The notes: generated from the sequence alone by a model not told the origin. Counted from the stretch's first letter, positions 8,521-16,974 are shown. The stretch is DNA of 37,799 bases from an uncultured Bacillaceae bacterium (GCA_937958375.1 CALGNY010000060.1:1-37799); one strand, 5' to 3'. Numbers and translations are program-made.

Positions 8521-8545
8521 AATTTAGGCTTTATTAAAGTCCGTT

Positions 8546-8746
8546 GTTGTTATGGTGAATCGCTTTCGGTGGACGCGTTCCACGAGCACGGCTTCAGCTA
8601 ACTTGGGAAGAAAACCACTTCCCAAGTGGATCTTCAGCTCGTGCTCTTCCGACGCCCTGGACGGGCTAGTGTCAACCTTGGCCACAGGACGTGGTCGGTT
8701 TTAGTTGACCCGTTGGAGTCGCCACCTTCGATTTTCACCATACAAC
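8546..8746. repeat. MITE-like palindromic structured element
   Basis: About 200 bp with imperfect inverted ends: GTTGTTATGGTGAATCG on the left mirrors CGATTTTCACCATACAAC on the right. Inside are the nested arms GAGCACG/CGTGCTC, a perfect 10-bp hairpin ACTTGGGAAG/CTTCCCAAGT around 8615, and a second fold with GTCAAC/GTTGAC arms. It is more GC-rich than its surroundings and encodes no protein. It looks like one copy of a dispersed, non-autonomous repeat of the sort found between genes in Bacillaceae. A further TAAAGT/ACTTTA pair at 8535 and 8761 may mark wider ends. Confidence 0.65.
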
Positions 8747-8837
8747 AATCTGCTATAGAACTTTATTATCAATACTAAACATTTAGCAGAACATTCATTT
8801 AAAAACGATGGTTATGAATGAGGGAGGAGGCAAGCAT

Positions 8838-8984
8838 ATGGAACAGTGGATCACTTGGATTCCTGAAGTCGGTTTTCCGATTTTGGTTACTTTTTATCTC
8901 TTACACCGGATCGATCACAGGCTGAAGGAACTGAATGAATCGCTACTGAAGCTACCGTTACAAATGGAAATGTACAAAAAATAA
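8838..8984 (+). CDS. yvrJ: YvrJ family small membrane protein
   Basis: A 48-residue protein: MEQWITWIPEVGFPILVTFY begins a single N-terminal membrane helix that runs to LLHR, followed by a charged amphipathic stretch. This matches YvrJ-type proteins, which resemble BhlA/UviB holin-like peptides in topology but have no proven function. GGGAGGAGG precedes the ATG at 8838. It normally accompanies DUF1659 and DUF2922 genes, and here a palindromic element lies between them. It ends within the arm of the terminator it shares with lepB. Confidence 0.8.
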   Translation: MEQWITWIPEVGFPILVTFYLLHRIDHRLKELNESLLKLPLQMEMYKK

Positions 8985-9037
8985 ATCGGGGTTGGGGCAA
9001 TATTTTTGTGTAAAAAAATTACCCCAACCTCGATTTA
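8982..9037. terminator. Bidirectional terminator between yvrJ and lepB
   Basis: TAAATCGGGGTTGGGG and CCCCAACCTCGATTTA pair over 16 positions with one mismatch, enclosing an AT-rich loop. It lies between convergent genes and can serve both. Confidence 0.82.
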
Positions 9038-9045
9038 TATATTTT

Positions 9046-9555
9046 TTATCGTGTCATGGAAATATTGTCAAATGGGAAAATAATGAATTCTGATCGCCCG
9101 ACGATGTCGTCCTCGTCGATCAATCCAAGTCCATTTCGACTGTCCTTGCTGATCGAACGGTTATCGCCCATGACGAAATATTGGTCGCTTGGAATGTCGA
9201 TCGGTCCGAAATCACCTGTTTCGTTTTGTAATTCTTCAGGGAGATAATCCTCTTCAAGTGGCTCATCATTGATATATAGCGTATGATCTTTATACTCGAT
9301 TGTTTCATTTGGTAATCCGACTACACGTTTCACGTAGTTCTTCGTATCATGGGAAATGATGACGATTTCTCCGCGATCTGGTTCACCAAGATAGTAGACG
9401 ACTTTATTGAAAATCACTCTTTCGCCATCTTCAAGGGTGGGATCCATGCTTGCACCTTCAACAATTGAAGTAGCAAAGATGAACGTCCGTAGAAAAAAGG
9501 CGATGATGAGTGCAATGAGGATTGCTTTACCCCATTCCCATAATTCTTTTTTCAA
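9046..9555 (-). CDS. lepB: Signal peptidase I
   Basis: A 169-residue membrane protease that removes signal peptides from exported pre-proteins on the outer face of the membrane. One N-terminal helix (about 10-30) is followed by box B with Ser36 (GASMDPT) and box D with Lys76 (YVKRVVGLP), 40 residues apart as in SipS. Box E, GDNRSISKDSR, is near the end. The length fits Bacillus SipS/SipT. The start is TTG at 9555, seven bases after AAGGAAG. It is a single gene, divergent from the Spo0E-like gene. Confidence 0.95.
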   Translation of the reverse strand: MKKELWEWGKAILIALIIAFFLRTFIFATSIVEGASMDPTLEDGERVIFNKVVYYLGEPDRGEIVIISHDTKNYVKRVVGLPNETIEYKDHTLYINDEPLEEDYLPEELQNETGDFGPIDIPSDQYFVMGDNRSISKDSRNGLGLIDEDDIVGRSEFIIFPFDNISMTR

Positions 9556-9847
9556 TTAGGTTCTTCCTTTCCATGCTTACGACGATTGTTCTCTAGAATG
9601 TCAACAGCACAATTTTACACACATATACATTTAGTTTACCACAAATTGACTGGACATATCGAACTTCTCTAGCTATTTACCCTAAAGAACTGATCGAGAA
9701 ACGTTGTAAGGTTTCAAGAAATTGGAGAATAATATTCACAAAAATCTGTTTCCATTGCTTTTTTTAAGGGTATAATATATTAAGATATTAAATTTTAGAA
9801 TAGCGTTATTCAGTAATTCAATTTATTTTGTTGGGGCGGTGAATTGT
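9556..9847. other. Divergent promoter region between lepB and the Spo0E-like gene
   Basis: About 290 AT-rich bases without a gene. A TATAAT hexamer near 9770 (GGGTATAATATATT) could be the -10 box for the Spo0E-like gene, with only a weak -35. Nothing else stands out. Confidence 0.4.
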
Positions 9848-10024
9848 TTGTCCACATTGAGACATTTGAGCCAATTGGAAAAAGACATCGAAAAGCTTCG
9901 AGAAAAAATGATTAAACAGGCAACCGAAAAGGGAAGGTTGAGCGATGAATCCATTGAAGCATCTCAAGAGCTCGATCAATTAATCAATGAATACATTGAA
10001 TTACAACGGAAATTGAAAGACTGA
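9848..10024 (+). CDS. Spo0E-like aspartyl-phosphate phosphatase
   Basis: A 58-residue coiled-coil protein with the family signature SQELDQLINEY (SxxLDxLI). Members dephosphorylate Spo0A-P or related regulators and delay sporulation. The likely start is TTG at 9848, five bases after GGGGCGGTGA; the GTG at 9839 lies inside that ribosome site and is unlikely. The protein is nearly all helix, as expected for the two-helix hairpin of Spo0E/YnzD/YisI. It converges on patA with only 13 bases between their stops. Confidence 0.88.
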   Translation: MSTLRHLSQLEKDIEKLREKMIKQATEKGRLSDESIEASQELDQLINEYIELQRKLKD

Positions 10025-10037
10025 TCGAGCCGACAGG

Positions 10038-11192
10038 TTACTTAGATTTCAAGAACATCTCCAACCGATTTAATCCCTCTTCCAATATATCCATGTGATA
10101 TGCATAAGAAAGCCGCACGTAGCCTTCACCGTATTCCGAAAAAGAAGATCCTGGCACCAATGCAAGGTTTGCTTCATTCACAAGGTCCATTGCAAAATCA
10201 AAACTTGATATCTTCCCGTATGGTATTTTTGGAAATACGTAAAAAGCGCCGTCCGGTGAAACAACTTCAATTCCCATTTGACGCAATCGATTCAAAACAA
10301 AATCTCTTCTTTCTAGATAAGCCTCTCTCATCGTATGTGAGTCGTTCTTTCCAATGGTCAATGCTTCAATCGCTGCATGTTGACTGATTGAAGAAGCACA
10401 CGAGACGTTATATTGATGGACTTTCAAAACATGTTGTTGAAGGTTTTTCGGCGCGAGTAAATAACCGAGTCGGAAGCCAGTCATCGAGTGTGACTTGGAC
10501 AAGCCTTGGACAATGAATGTTTGATCACGAACGTTATCAAATGTACCAATGGAAGTATGATCTGTGCCGTACGTTAATTCACTATAAATTTCATCCGCCA
10601 ACAGAAAAATTTCTTTACCTGCCACAAGATCGGAAATCTCTTTCAATTCGTCCTTAGTCAATGTGACACCTGTCGGATTGGATGGGTATGGGAGTATCAC
10701 ACATTTCGTTTTGTCTGTGATCGCCTGTTCCAATTGGCGTGCGGTTAATTTGAAATTTGTTTCTCTCGTATCAATGAATTTCGGTACGCCCCCAGCCAGA
10801 CGAATGAGTGGTTCATAACCTGGATAGACGGGTCCAGGCAAGAGGACCTCATCACCAGGGGTCAGAATCGTCCGTAATGTAATATCGATCGCTTGGGAAG
10901 CGCCGATGGTGACAATGATTTCGTTTTCTGCTTGGTAAGATAATGAATATTTTTCAGCTACGAATTGACTGATTGCTTGTCTTAGTTCAAGCAAACCGGC
11001 ATTTGGTGTGTATTGTGTTTGGTTTCTGTCCAATGCATGCTTGGCTGCTTCTTTAATATGATCAGGCGTCTGAAAATCAGGTTGTCCAATCGTCAGAGAA
11101 ATCATATTTTCACGATCTCCGACAAGATTGAAAAATTTTCGGATACCAGATATCTCAAGATCTTTTACGGTTTGATTCAATAATTGTTCCAT
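10038..11192 (-). CDS. patA: N-acetyl-LL-diaminopimelate aminotransferase PatA
   Basis: A 384-residue fold-type I PLP aminotransferase. The PLP lysine lies in GLSKSHSMTGFRLGYLL, with YPSNPTGVTL and ADEIYSELTYG upstream. The overall match to Bacillus PatA (EISGIRKF, SLTIGQPDF, NVSCASSISQ, PGSSFSEYGEGYVRLS) is strong. PatA makes N-acetyl-LL-diaminopimelate in the acetyl branch of lysine and peptidoglycan precursor synthesis. DapH and DapL of the same branch lie about 3.5 kb away, supporting the assignment. The ATG at 11192 gives the expected MEQLLN start after AGAAGGATG; the in-frame extension to 11288 has no ribosome site. Confidence 0.9.
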   Translation of the reverse strand: MEQLLNQTVKDLEISGIRKFFNLVGDRENMISLTIGQPDFQTPDHIKEAAKHALDRNQTQYTPNAGLLELRQAISQFVAEKYSLSYQAENEIIVTIGASQAIDITLRTILTPGDEVLLPGPVYPGYEPLIRLAGGVPKFIDTRETNFKLTARQLEQAITDKTKCVILPYPSNPTGVTLTKDELKEISDLVAGKEIFLLADEIYSELTYGTDHTSIGTFDNVRDQTFIVQGLSKSHSMTGFRLGYLLAPKNLQQHVLKVHQYNVSCASSISQHAAIEALTIGKNDSHTMREAYLERRDFVLNRLRQMGIEVVSPDGAFYVFPKIPYGKISSFDFAMDLVNEANLALVPGSSFSEYGEGYVRLSYAYHMDILEEGLNRLEMFLKSK

Positions 11193-11264
11193 ATTCCGAT
11201 TCATCCTTCTCTTTAATGATTGAAAATTCATTGATTTGACTACACTGTTGATGGGGTGAGGACT

Positions 11265-11609
11265 ATGATTTTTCAAGAAATCTATCAACAGGTAGCCGAG
11301 AATCTCGTTGTTGTTCTATTGGTCACTTGGCTGACCGTCATCTGCTATTTGTTGACATTTAAGTTCGTACGGTTTTGTTTGAGTCGTTATGGGACACGTA
11401 CACTGAGCTATTTGATCACCATGATGCTTGTTTTGTTTTGGGTATTCAGTGACTTTAGTTTCTTATCCAGTCCAGCCAGCCACTCGGAAGGAAGATACAG
11501 GTTGTTGACGAACGGCCTGATTGGACTGATGATGTTAGGGTTGTCGCTGCTGGTATTTATAGCTGTAAAAAGCTTATCACAAAAAAGAAAAAACAAAAAT
11601 AATATATGA
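11265..11609 (+). CDS. Small integral membrane protein, unknown function
   Basis: A 114-residue protein with three hydrophobic segments: about 10-32 (LVVVLLVTWLTVICYLLTF), about 47-65 (LSYLITMMLVLFWVFSDF) and about 85-103 (LIGLMMLGLSLLVFIAV). A basic tail, KSLSQKRKNKNN, is probably cytoplasmic. I recognise no family. The ATG at 11265 follows GGGGTGAGGA. It diverges from patA (72 bases between starts) and converges on the SCO1-type gene, with which it shares a terminator region. Confidence 0.65.
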   Translation: MIFQEIYQQVAENLVVVLLVTWLTVICYLLTFKFVRFCLSRYGTRTLSYLITMMLVLFWVFSDFSFLSSPASHSEGRYRLLTNGLIGLMMLGLSLLVFIAVKSLSQKRKNKNNI

Positions 11610-11622
11610 CGATACAAAAAAA

Positions 11623-11655
11623 GAGCGAATAGACTGTCCCGTCTATTGCTCGCTC
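11623..11655 (-). terminator. Terminator at the end of the SCO1-type gene
   Basis: AATAGAC/GTCTATT with outer GAGC/GCTC pairing overlaps the stop codon of the minus-strand gene. On the minus strand it is followed by CTTTTTTTGT. Confidence 0.7.
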
Positions 11656-12254
11656 GTATAATGACTCAAATAATCGACGATTTGACCATATTCTTCTTGG
11701 TTAGTTCCCGAGAACATGTTCAAAACTTCACCTTCAGGGGAGACAAGGAAGAAAGAGGTTCCATGGTTGACTTGATCATATCCATCTACTTTAGCTACTA
11801 ATGTTTTGAAAGAGTTGGCCGCAAAGCTTTCGATTTCTTTCTGACTGTAACCGGTCAGGAAATCCCAATTACTAAAGTCAGCGTTAAAGTTTTCACCGTA
11901 TTCTGTCAACGCTTCTGGGTCATCATTTGCCGGGTCTACCGAAAAAGAAACGAAGCGGACATCCAACTCTTCTTCCTTGGCATCTTGTTGTATTTTTGAC
12001 ATATTCGCAGTCATCGGTGGACAGACGGTTTCACAATTCGTGAAAATGAACGTTGCTACCCAATAATCACCTTTAAGGTCGTCCAAACTTACCGTCTCAC
12101 CGTCTTGGTTGGTATATTCAAAGTTTTCTACTTCAGCATCCAATTGAGGATCTGGTGTGTATTTCCCTGATTCCTCATCTTCACCGCATGCTGCTAAGAG
12201 GCTAAGGAAGAGGATGGAAAATATACTAAGTAAGAATGTTTTTTTGAAAGTCAT
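11643..12254 (-). CDS. SCO1/SenC (BsSCO) family lipoprotein
   Basis: A 203-residue lipoprotein with a thioredoxin-like fold that helps assemble the CuA centre of cytochrome c oxidase on the outer face of the membrane. A signal peptide ends in LLAAC, with lipidated Cys23. The copper/redox motif is Cys74-x3-Cys78 (CETVCPP), and the conserved His164 lies in VNHGTSFFLV. GGAGTGG precedes the ATG. No oxidase genes are nearby. Length and all key residues are normal for B. subtilis YpmQ-type proteins. Confidence 0.93.
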   Translation of the reverse strand: MTFKKTFLLSIFSILFLSLLAACGEDEESGKYTPDPQLDAEVENFEYTNQDGETVSLDDLKGDYWVATFIFTNCETVCPPMTANMSKIQQDAKEEELDVRFVSFSVDPANDDPEALTEYGENFNADFSNWDFLTGYSQKEIESFAANSFKTLVAKVDGYDQVNHGTSFFLVSPEGEVLNMFSGTNQEEYGQIVDYLSHYTSEQ

Positions 12255-12356
12255 TAAACACCACTCCGCATATCAATTTATCCTCATTGTAACACTTCGA
12301 CCGACGCTCCAAACGGCAAATCTTGTATAAATTTCAACAAAAAATATGAAGCCTAA

Positions 12357-13232
12357 TCAAGTAGAAGAACTCGTTGATTCTTTTCGTAGGGTATATAAGT
12401 TGATTTCAGGTCGACATAGGAACCGAAAGGGCAACCGAGTCGTCCCCAACCCTTTTGAGACAAACAGTTGTAATGGCCTAGGACCAAGTTTGAAGTCACC
12501 TTCAACATATTTTTCACCTAAACTTGGTGTGATGATGGATCCGAATACCGGCAGTTGGATCTGTCCGCCGTGACTATGGCCGGATAGCTGGACGTCAAAC
12601 GGATAATTTTTCACCGTATCTGCGTAATCAGGTTCATGAGCAAGGAGAATATTAAAGTCTCCTTGTTGACTTTCATCGATCAGTCCTTGCATTTGGGGGT
12701 CGCCCAAGAGCGCATCATCTATACCTGCCAAATGAATGAGTTGTTGGTCTTTTTCAATGGAAATCGCTTGATTTTTTAACAATTCAAATCCTCCGGCAGC
12801 CATGACTTGATCTATTTTTTCGGTTCCATAACCACCGTGGTCATGATTTCCATACACCCAGTACTTTCCATGTGGTGCTTCTAATTTTTTCAGCCGTTCG
12901 ATTATGGACGCATATTGTTTGTTGGTATTCAACGATGGATCATCCATCAAATCTCCCGTGAAGACAATCAGGTCAGGTTGTAACTGATTAACCTTATTGA
13001 TCATCTGCTCAAAATCTTCTATATCGTATTGGAACCCTAAATGGGTATCAGTCAGTTGCATAATCGTAAAGCCATCAAACCCATTCGGGATTCGGATGGA
13101 GTGGATTTCATTTTCCACGACTTTTAGCCAGCTCGGTTCAATTTCATGTGCATAATAGTAGCCACCATAGCCAGCCCCAACAACCCCAACTGTACCCAGT
13201 GCAAATCGTTTCAAAAATGTTCTTCGGTTCAT
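12357..13232 (-). CDS. ykuE: YkuE-type Tat-exported metallophosphoesterase
   Basis: A 291-residue calcineurin-like phosphoesterase. The N-terminus MNRRTFLKRFALG, followed by a hydrophobic stretch, is a twin-arginine signal, so the protein is exported folded. The metal-site motifs are present: TDTHLG, FTGDLMDD, YGNHDHGGYG, LAHEPD and GHSHGGQ. B. subtilis YkuE, a Tat-dependent wall-associated phosphoesterase, has the same layout, and its ykuL/ykuQ/ykuR/ykuT neighbours lie just beyond. The physiological substrate is not established. AAAGGTG precedes the ATG by 11 bases. Confidence 0.9.
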   Translation of the reverse strand: MNRRTFLKRFALGTVGVVGAGYGGYYYAHEIEPSWLKVVENEIHSIRIPNGFDGFTIMQLTDTHLGFQYDIEDFEQMINKVNQLQPDLIVFTGDLMDDPSLNTNKQYASIIERLKKLEAPHGKYWVYGNHDHGGYGTEKIDQVMAAGGFELLKNQAISIEKDQQLIHLAGIDDALLGDPQMQGLIDESQQGDFNILLAHEPDYADTVKNYPFDVQLSGHSHGGQIQLPVFGSIITPSLGEKYVEGDFKLGPRPLQLFVSKGLGTTRLPFRFLCRPEINLYTLRKESTSSST

Positions 13233-13414
13233 AGACTGTCATGCACCTTTCTGTGTGACTAGTTGCATTATAGCATGCGATTCGCCTCTTGTAACTCGTC
13301 AAAAAACGGAAGTTCGCAATCGATCAATAGATAGAAGATTTGAAGAAGGGAGGGTCGGAAAGGAGGAAGGGAGCTAAGATAGGTAAGAAGATTAGCGGGA
13401 TGGCCGATTCACGG

Positions 13415-14056
13415 TCAACCGACCAACACAACATAAAAAAGAATCGCAAAAAAATGAAAAATACTACCGATGACAACGAACAAATGCCAGACTGCATGGT
13501 GATACGGAAATCCTCTCCACAAGAAAAAAATCGTTCCGAACGTATAGAATAATCCACCTATAATCAGGAGAACAAGCCCCGTTGTTTCTAATTCCATGGC
13601 GAGTGGTTTCCAAATGAACAGGACAAACCAGCCTAAGAATAAGTAGATCAGCGTCGAGAGTAGGACAAATTTTTTTATGAAAATCATTTTTAATACACTG
13701 CCAAGAATGGCGATTCCCCAGATGAGAAAGAAGAAAAACAGACCAATCCGATCTTGTAAGACAATCAGTAAAAAAGGTGTGTACGTACCAGCGATAAACA
13801 GATAAATGGAAGCATGGTCGAAGTATAAGAAAATATCTTTTAACCTTCCATCTTTCAAACTGTGGACCAGGGTAGAGGAGACATACATGAAAAGCATCGT
13901 CGTCCCATAAATCGTAACAGCAATCACCTCAAGGGTACTTCCACTCATCGAAGCAAAAAAGATGAGAACGATGGCCCCGACCAGACTGATGACTGCCCCA
14001 ATCCCATGGGTCAAAGCGTTTGCCACTTCTTCTCTGCGCGTATACCTGAATGCCAA
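13415..14056 (-). CDS. Hemolysin III / PAQR family membrane protein
   Basis: A 213-residue protein with seven predicted membrane helices. It keeps the HlyIII zinc-site motifs: the opening RREEVANALTHGIGA, SSTLVHS in helix 2, FDHASIYLFIAGTYTPF, and HHAVWHLFVVIGSIFHF at the C-terminus. In spite of the name, most relatives have no proven haemolytic activity, and a hydrolase-like membrane enzyme or receptor-type role is possible. The start is TTG at 14056 with GCGAGG about nine bases upstream. It diverges from darB. The 180 bases between it and ykuE show no feature I trust. Confidence 0.88.
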   Translation of the reverse strand: MAFRYTRREEVANALTHGIGAVISLVGAIVLIFFASMSGSTLEVIAVTIYGTTMLFMYVSSTLVHSLKDGRLKDIFLYFDHASIYLFIAGTYTPFLLIVLQDRIGLFFFFLIWGIAILGSVLKMIFIKKFVLLSTLIYLFLGWFVLFIWKPLAMELETTGLVLLIIGGLFYTFGTIFFLWRGFPYHHAVWHLFVVIGSIFHFFAILFYVVLVG

Positions 14057-14188
14057 TTCTTTCGCCTCGCTTTGATAATTTGTTTGATTGATGAACTGAT
14101 TTCATTATTCTTTATAACCTCTTTATGTTAAAATTATGTATGAAAGAGAAAGAGATCGGCACTTCCATTAAGGTTAGGGGGAGACTAA

Positions 14189-14635
14189 ATGCTTAATGTG
14201 ACAGACTTTGATCTCTCGCAAAAATTAGTGAGTGAGTACATGATTCCTTCGGATAAAGTTGCTCATGTCCAACTGAATAATCCACTTGATCATGCATTGT
14301 TAGTTTTAACGAAAACCGGATATAATGCCGTACCGGTATTGGATTTCAAAAGCCGTTTTAAAGGATTGATCAGTAAATCGACAATCATAGAAGAAATGAT
14401 CGGATTGGATGAAATCAATGTCGGTCTATTGGAAGGTAAAATCGTTGAGTCTGTGATGGACGATGAGGTCAAGACGTTGCAATTGGACGACACGTTAGAG
14501 AAAGCCCTACATTTATTGATCGATTACAATTTTATTTGTGTGGTAGACCGATCGAATATGATGGAGGGAATCCTGACGAGAAGGCAACTACTCAAACAAA
14601 TCCGCAATCAATTTTATCGTCAAAAAACAACATAG
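14189..14635 (+). CDS. darB: CBS-domain c-di-AMP-binding protein DarB/CbpB (YkuL)
   Basis: A 148-residue protein made of two CBS motifs, about 14-75 (SEYMIPSDKVAHVQL, YNAVPVLD, FKGLISKSTIIEEM) and about 82-140 (VESVMDDEVKTLQL, FICVVDR, MEGILTRRQLLKQI). B. subtilis DarB (YkuL) and Listeria CbpB bind c-di-AMP; the unliganded form is known to act on the (p)ppGpp synthetase Rel and on pyruvate carboxylase. Sequence and position upstream of dapH-dapL match ykuL. AGGGGGAG precedes the ATG. The ccpC/ykuN-P genes found between in B. subtilis are absent. Confidence 0.88.
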   Translation: MLNVTDFDLSQKLVSEYMIPSDKVAHVQLNNPLDHALLVLTKTGYNAVPVLDFKSRFKGLISKSTIIEEMIGLDEINVGLLEGKIVESVMDDEVKTLQLDDTLEKALHLLIDYNFICVVDRSNMMEGILTRRQLLKQIRNQFYRQKTT

Positions 14636-14667
14636 AATAAGTTTATGTAACTAATGGAGGAATGGAA

Positions 14668-15381
14668 ATGATGGATGCAAACCAAATTATTGACTTTATC
14701 TCGAATGCGAAAAAATCAACGCCTGTTAAAGTGTATGTCAAGGGCAGCAATCTGAATACGATTGAGTACCCGGAAGGCGTCAAGGACTTCATTCACGGAG
14801 AAACCGGCGTATTATTCGGGGAATGGAAAGTGATTGAACAATTACTTGAAGACAATAAAAATGCATTTGATGATTATGTGGTCGAAAACGATCGTAGAAA
14901 TTCAGCGATTCCGCTCTTAGACTTAAAAGGCATCAATGCTCGAATTGAGCCAGGCGCAATCATCCGCGACCAAGTTGAAATCGGGGATGGCGTCGTCATT
15001 ATGATGGGCGCGTCCATTAATATTGGTGCTGCAATCGGTGAAGGCACAATGATTGATATGAATGCTGTGCTTGGTGGAAGAGCGACAGTCGGTAAGAACT
15101 GTCATATTGGTGCAGGCAGCGTGTTGGCCGGAGTAATCGAGCCACCATCCGCTAAACCAGTCATGATAGAAGATGATGTCGTCATCGGTGCAAACGTTGT
15201 CGTTTTGGAAGGTGTAACGGTCGGAAAAGGAGCAGTGGTCGCTGCAGGTGCCATTGTCACTGAAGATGTACCGCCAAATACGGTCGTAGCCGGCACACCA
15301 GCTAAAGTGATTAAAGAAATTGATGATCAGACACGTTCCAAAACTGAAATCAAACAAGAGCTAAGAAAATTAGATAATTAA
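14668..15381 (+). CDS. dapH: Tetrahydrodipicolinate N-acetyltransferase DapH
   Basis: A 237-residue enzyme that acetylates tetrahydrodipicolinate with acetyl-CoA, opening the acetyl branch to diaminopimelate. A short N-terminal domain is followed from about residue 90 by left-handed beta-helix hexapeptide repeats (ARIEPGAIIRDQVEIGDGVV, IGEGTMIDMNAVLGGRATVG). MDANQIIDFI, STPVKVYVKG and the HIGAGSVLAGVIEPPSAKPV stretch match Bacillus DapH (YkuQ). ATG at 14668 is seven bases after GGAGG; in-frame ATGs at 14662 and 14671 are also possible, 14662 being too close. darB ends 32 bases upstream. Confidence 0.95.
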   Translation: MMDANQIIDFISNAKKSTPVKVYVKGSNLNTIEYPEGVKDFIHGETGVLFGEWKVIEQLLEDNKNAFDDYVVENDRRNSAIPLLDLKGINARIEPGAIIRDQVEIGDGVVIMMGASINIGAAIGEGTMIDMNAVLGGRATVGKNCHIGAGSVLAGVIEPPSAKPVMIEDDVVIGANVVVLEGVTVGKGAVVAAGAIVTEDVPPNTVVAGTPAKVIKEIDDQTRSKTEIKQELRKLDN

Positions 15382-15391
15382 TACAAACAAC

Positions 15392-15430
15392 TAAGCGGGT
15401 ATTCGTCAAACGATTTGCCCGCTTATTTGT
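15392..15430 (+). terminator. Hairpin between dapH and dapL
   Basis: TAAGCGGG and CCCGCTTA form an 8-bp stem with a small inner CGT/ACG pairing. Only a weak T-rich tail (ATTTGTAT) follows, so it may attenuate rather than end the transcript before dapL. Confidence 0.6.
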
Positions 15431-15461
15431 ATCGGTCAATTTGTTATGAGGAGTCAGTGAG

Positions 15462-16595
15462 ATGGTTGAGAGAGACTGGATTCAAATCCGAAGAGAATTA
15501 CATGAAATACCGGAGTTAGGTTTTCAAGAGCATCAAACGCAAGCGTACCTACTTGAATTTATCCAAACATTACCCCAGGATCATATCACGGTCGAAAAGT
15601 GGAGAACCGGCTTGTTTGTATTCGTAAAAGGATCGGTAGGAGCAAAAACACTAGGGTATAGGGCAGATATCGATGGTTTGCCGATCCAAGAAGAAACGGG
15701 CTACTCATTTGCATCCAAGCATGAAGGGTATATGCATGCCTGTGGTCATGACCTTCATATGACCATTGCGCTCGGTGCATTGACAGAAATGGCTACGAAT
15801 CCGATAGATGATCATGTGTTATTTATCTTCCAACCAGCAGAGGAAGGACCTGGTGGTGCGGAGCCCATGCAAACGAGTGATTTCTTTGGTCGTCATCGGC
15901 CGGATAGGATCTTTGCGCTTCATATTGATCCAAGTTTGCCCGTAGGTACCGTATCGACCAAACCAGGAATTTTATTTGCGAATACGAGCGAGTTATTTAT
16001 TGACTTCCACGGTAAAGGTGGCCACGCAGCCTATCCGCATCGAACAGCAGACATGTTACTTGCTGCCAGTGCATTTAACCTTCAAGCTCAGCAACTCGTT
16101 TCACGGATTGCTGATCCATTGAATGAATCCGTTTTGACACTTGGGAAAATGACAGCAGGTACGGCCGGTAATATCATTGCGGAGCATGCCAGAATTGAAG
16201 GGACAATGCGTACGCTGGATCCGAATGTCATCCAATTATTCCGTGATCAGATTCGATCCTTGCTAAAAGGCATTGAGACACGTTACTATTGTAAAACAAC
16301 CGTTGATTTCGGTTCGAGCTACTATATGGTTGATAACGATCCGGAAGCGGTGGAAGTTTTTCAGTCGGCCATTGGCGAGACGCCGATTACGTATCGTGAA
16401 GCACCAATATCTATGGCCGGCGAAGACTTTGGATATTTTTTAAAGGACATACCAGGGTTTATGTTTTGGCTTGGCGTGGAATCAGAATATGGGCTTCACC
16501 ACAGCCGGTTGAAACCGAATGAAGATGCCATCCAGATCGGAATCGAAGCTGTGATTGGGACGTTGAAAAAATTTAACGGGAGAGATCTAAATTAA
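15462..16595 (+). CDS. dapL: N-acetyldiaminopimelate deacetylase DapL
   Basis: A 377-residue M20-family amidohydrolase that removes the acetyl group from N-acetyl-LL-diaminopimelate. Metal-site motifs are MHACGHDLHM near 90-100, QPAEEGPGGAEPM near 127-139, HGKGGHAAYPHR in the lid region, and AGEDFGYFL near the C-terminus. The match to Bacillus YkuR and the position after dapH make it DapL rather than a general aminoacylase. GAGGAG precedes the ATG. Its stop TAA overlaps the start of the next gene (TAATG), showing coupled translation. Confidence 0.93.
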   Translation: MVERDWIQIRRELHEIPELGFQEHQTQAYLLEFIQTLPQDHITVEKWRTGLFVFVKGSVGAKTLGYRADIDGLPIQEETGYSFASKHEGYMHACGHDLHMTIALGALTEMATNPIDDHVLFIFQPAEEGPGGAEPMQTSDFFGRHRPDRIFALHIDPSLPVGTVSTKPGILFANTSELFIDFHGKGGHAAYPHRTADMLLAASAFNLQAQQLVSRIADPLNESVLTLGKMTAGTAGNIIAEHARIEGTMRTLDPNVIQLFRDQIRSLLKGIETRYYCKTTVDFGSSYYMVDNDPEAVEVFQSAIGETPITYREAPISMAGEDFGYFLKDIPGFMFWLGVESEYGLHHSRLKPNEDAIQIGIEAVIGTLKKFNGRDLN

Positions 16596-16969
16596 TGAGT
16601 CACTTTTTTAAGAGAATCGACCACGTGCAACTAACTGCACCGACAGGTTCGGAATATGAAGCTAGAGAATTTTTTGTAGGTATCCTGGGAATGGAAGAGG
16701 TCGAAAAACCAGATGCCTTAAAACCAAATGGAGGAGTTTGGTTCAAATTTGGAGAATTTGAGCTCCATATTGGCATTGAAGAACCATTCACTCCAGCCAA
16801 AAAAGCCCACCCGGCATTGGAAGTTGAACACATCGACGAATTCATTAAATTACTTGAAAAAAATGATGTTAAATATGAATTAGATGATCTTTTGCCGAAT
16901 GCAAAACGATTGTACCTGAGTGATCCATTTGGGAATCGAATTGAAGTCCTTGAGTGGATCAATGATTAA
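16595..16969 (+). CDS. VOC (glyoxalase/dioxygenase) superfamily protein
   Basis: A 124-residue single vicinal-oxygen-chelate domain formed of two beta-alpha-beta-beta-beta modules. Likely metal ligands are the His in IDHVQLTAP, the His in FELHIGIE and the Glu in NRIEVLEW; one ligand is less certain. Such proteins include glyoxalases, thiol-resistance enzymes and dioxygenases, and the substrate cannot be told. The start overlaps the stop of dapL by one base, so it is translationally coupled to it, though no known lysine-pathway step needs it. A strong terminator follows. Confidence 0.85.
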   Translation: MSHFFKRIDHVQLTAPTGSEYEAREFFVGILGMEEVEKPDALKPNGGVWFKFGEFELHIGIEEPFTPAKKAHPALEVEHIDEFIKLLEKNDVKYELDDLLPNAKRLYLSDPFGNRIEVLEWIND

Positions 16970-16974
16970 TCAAC

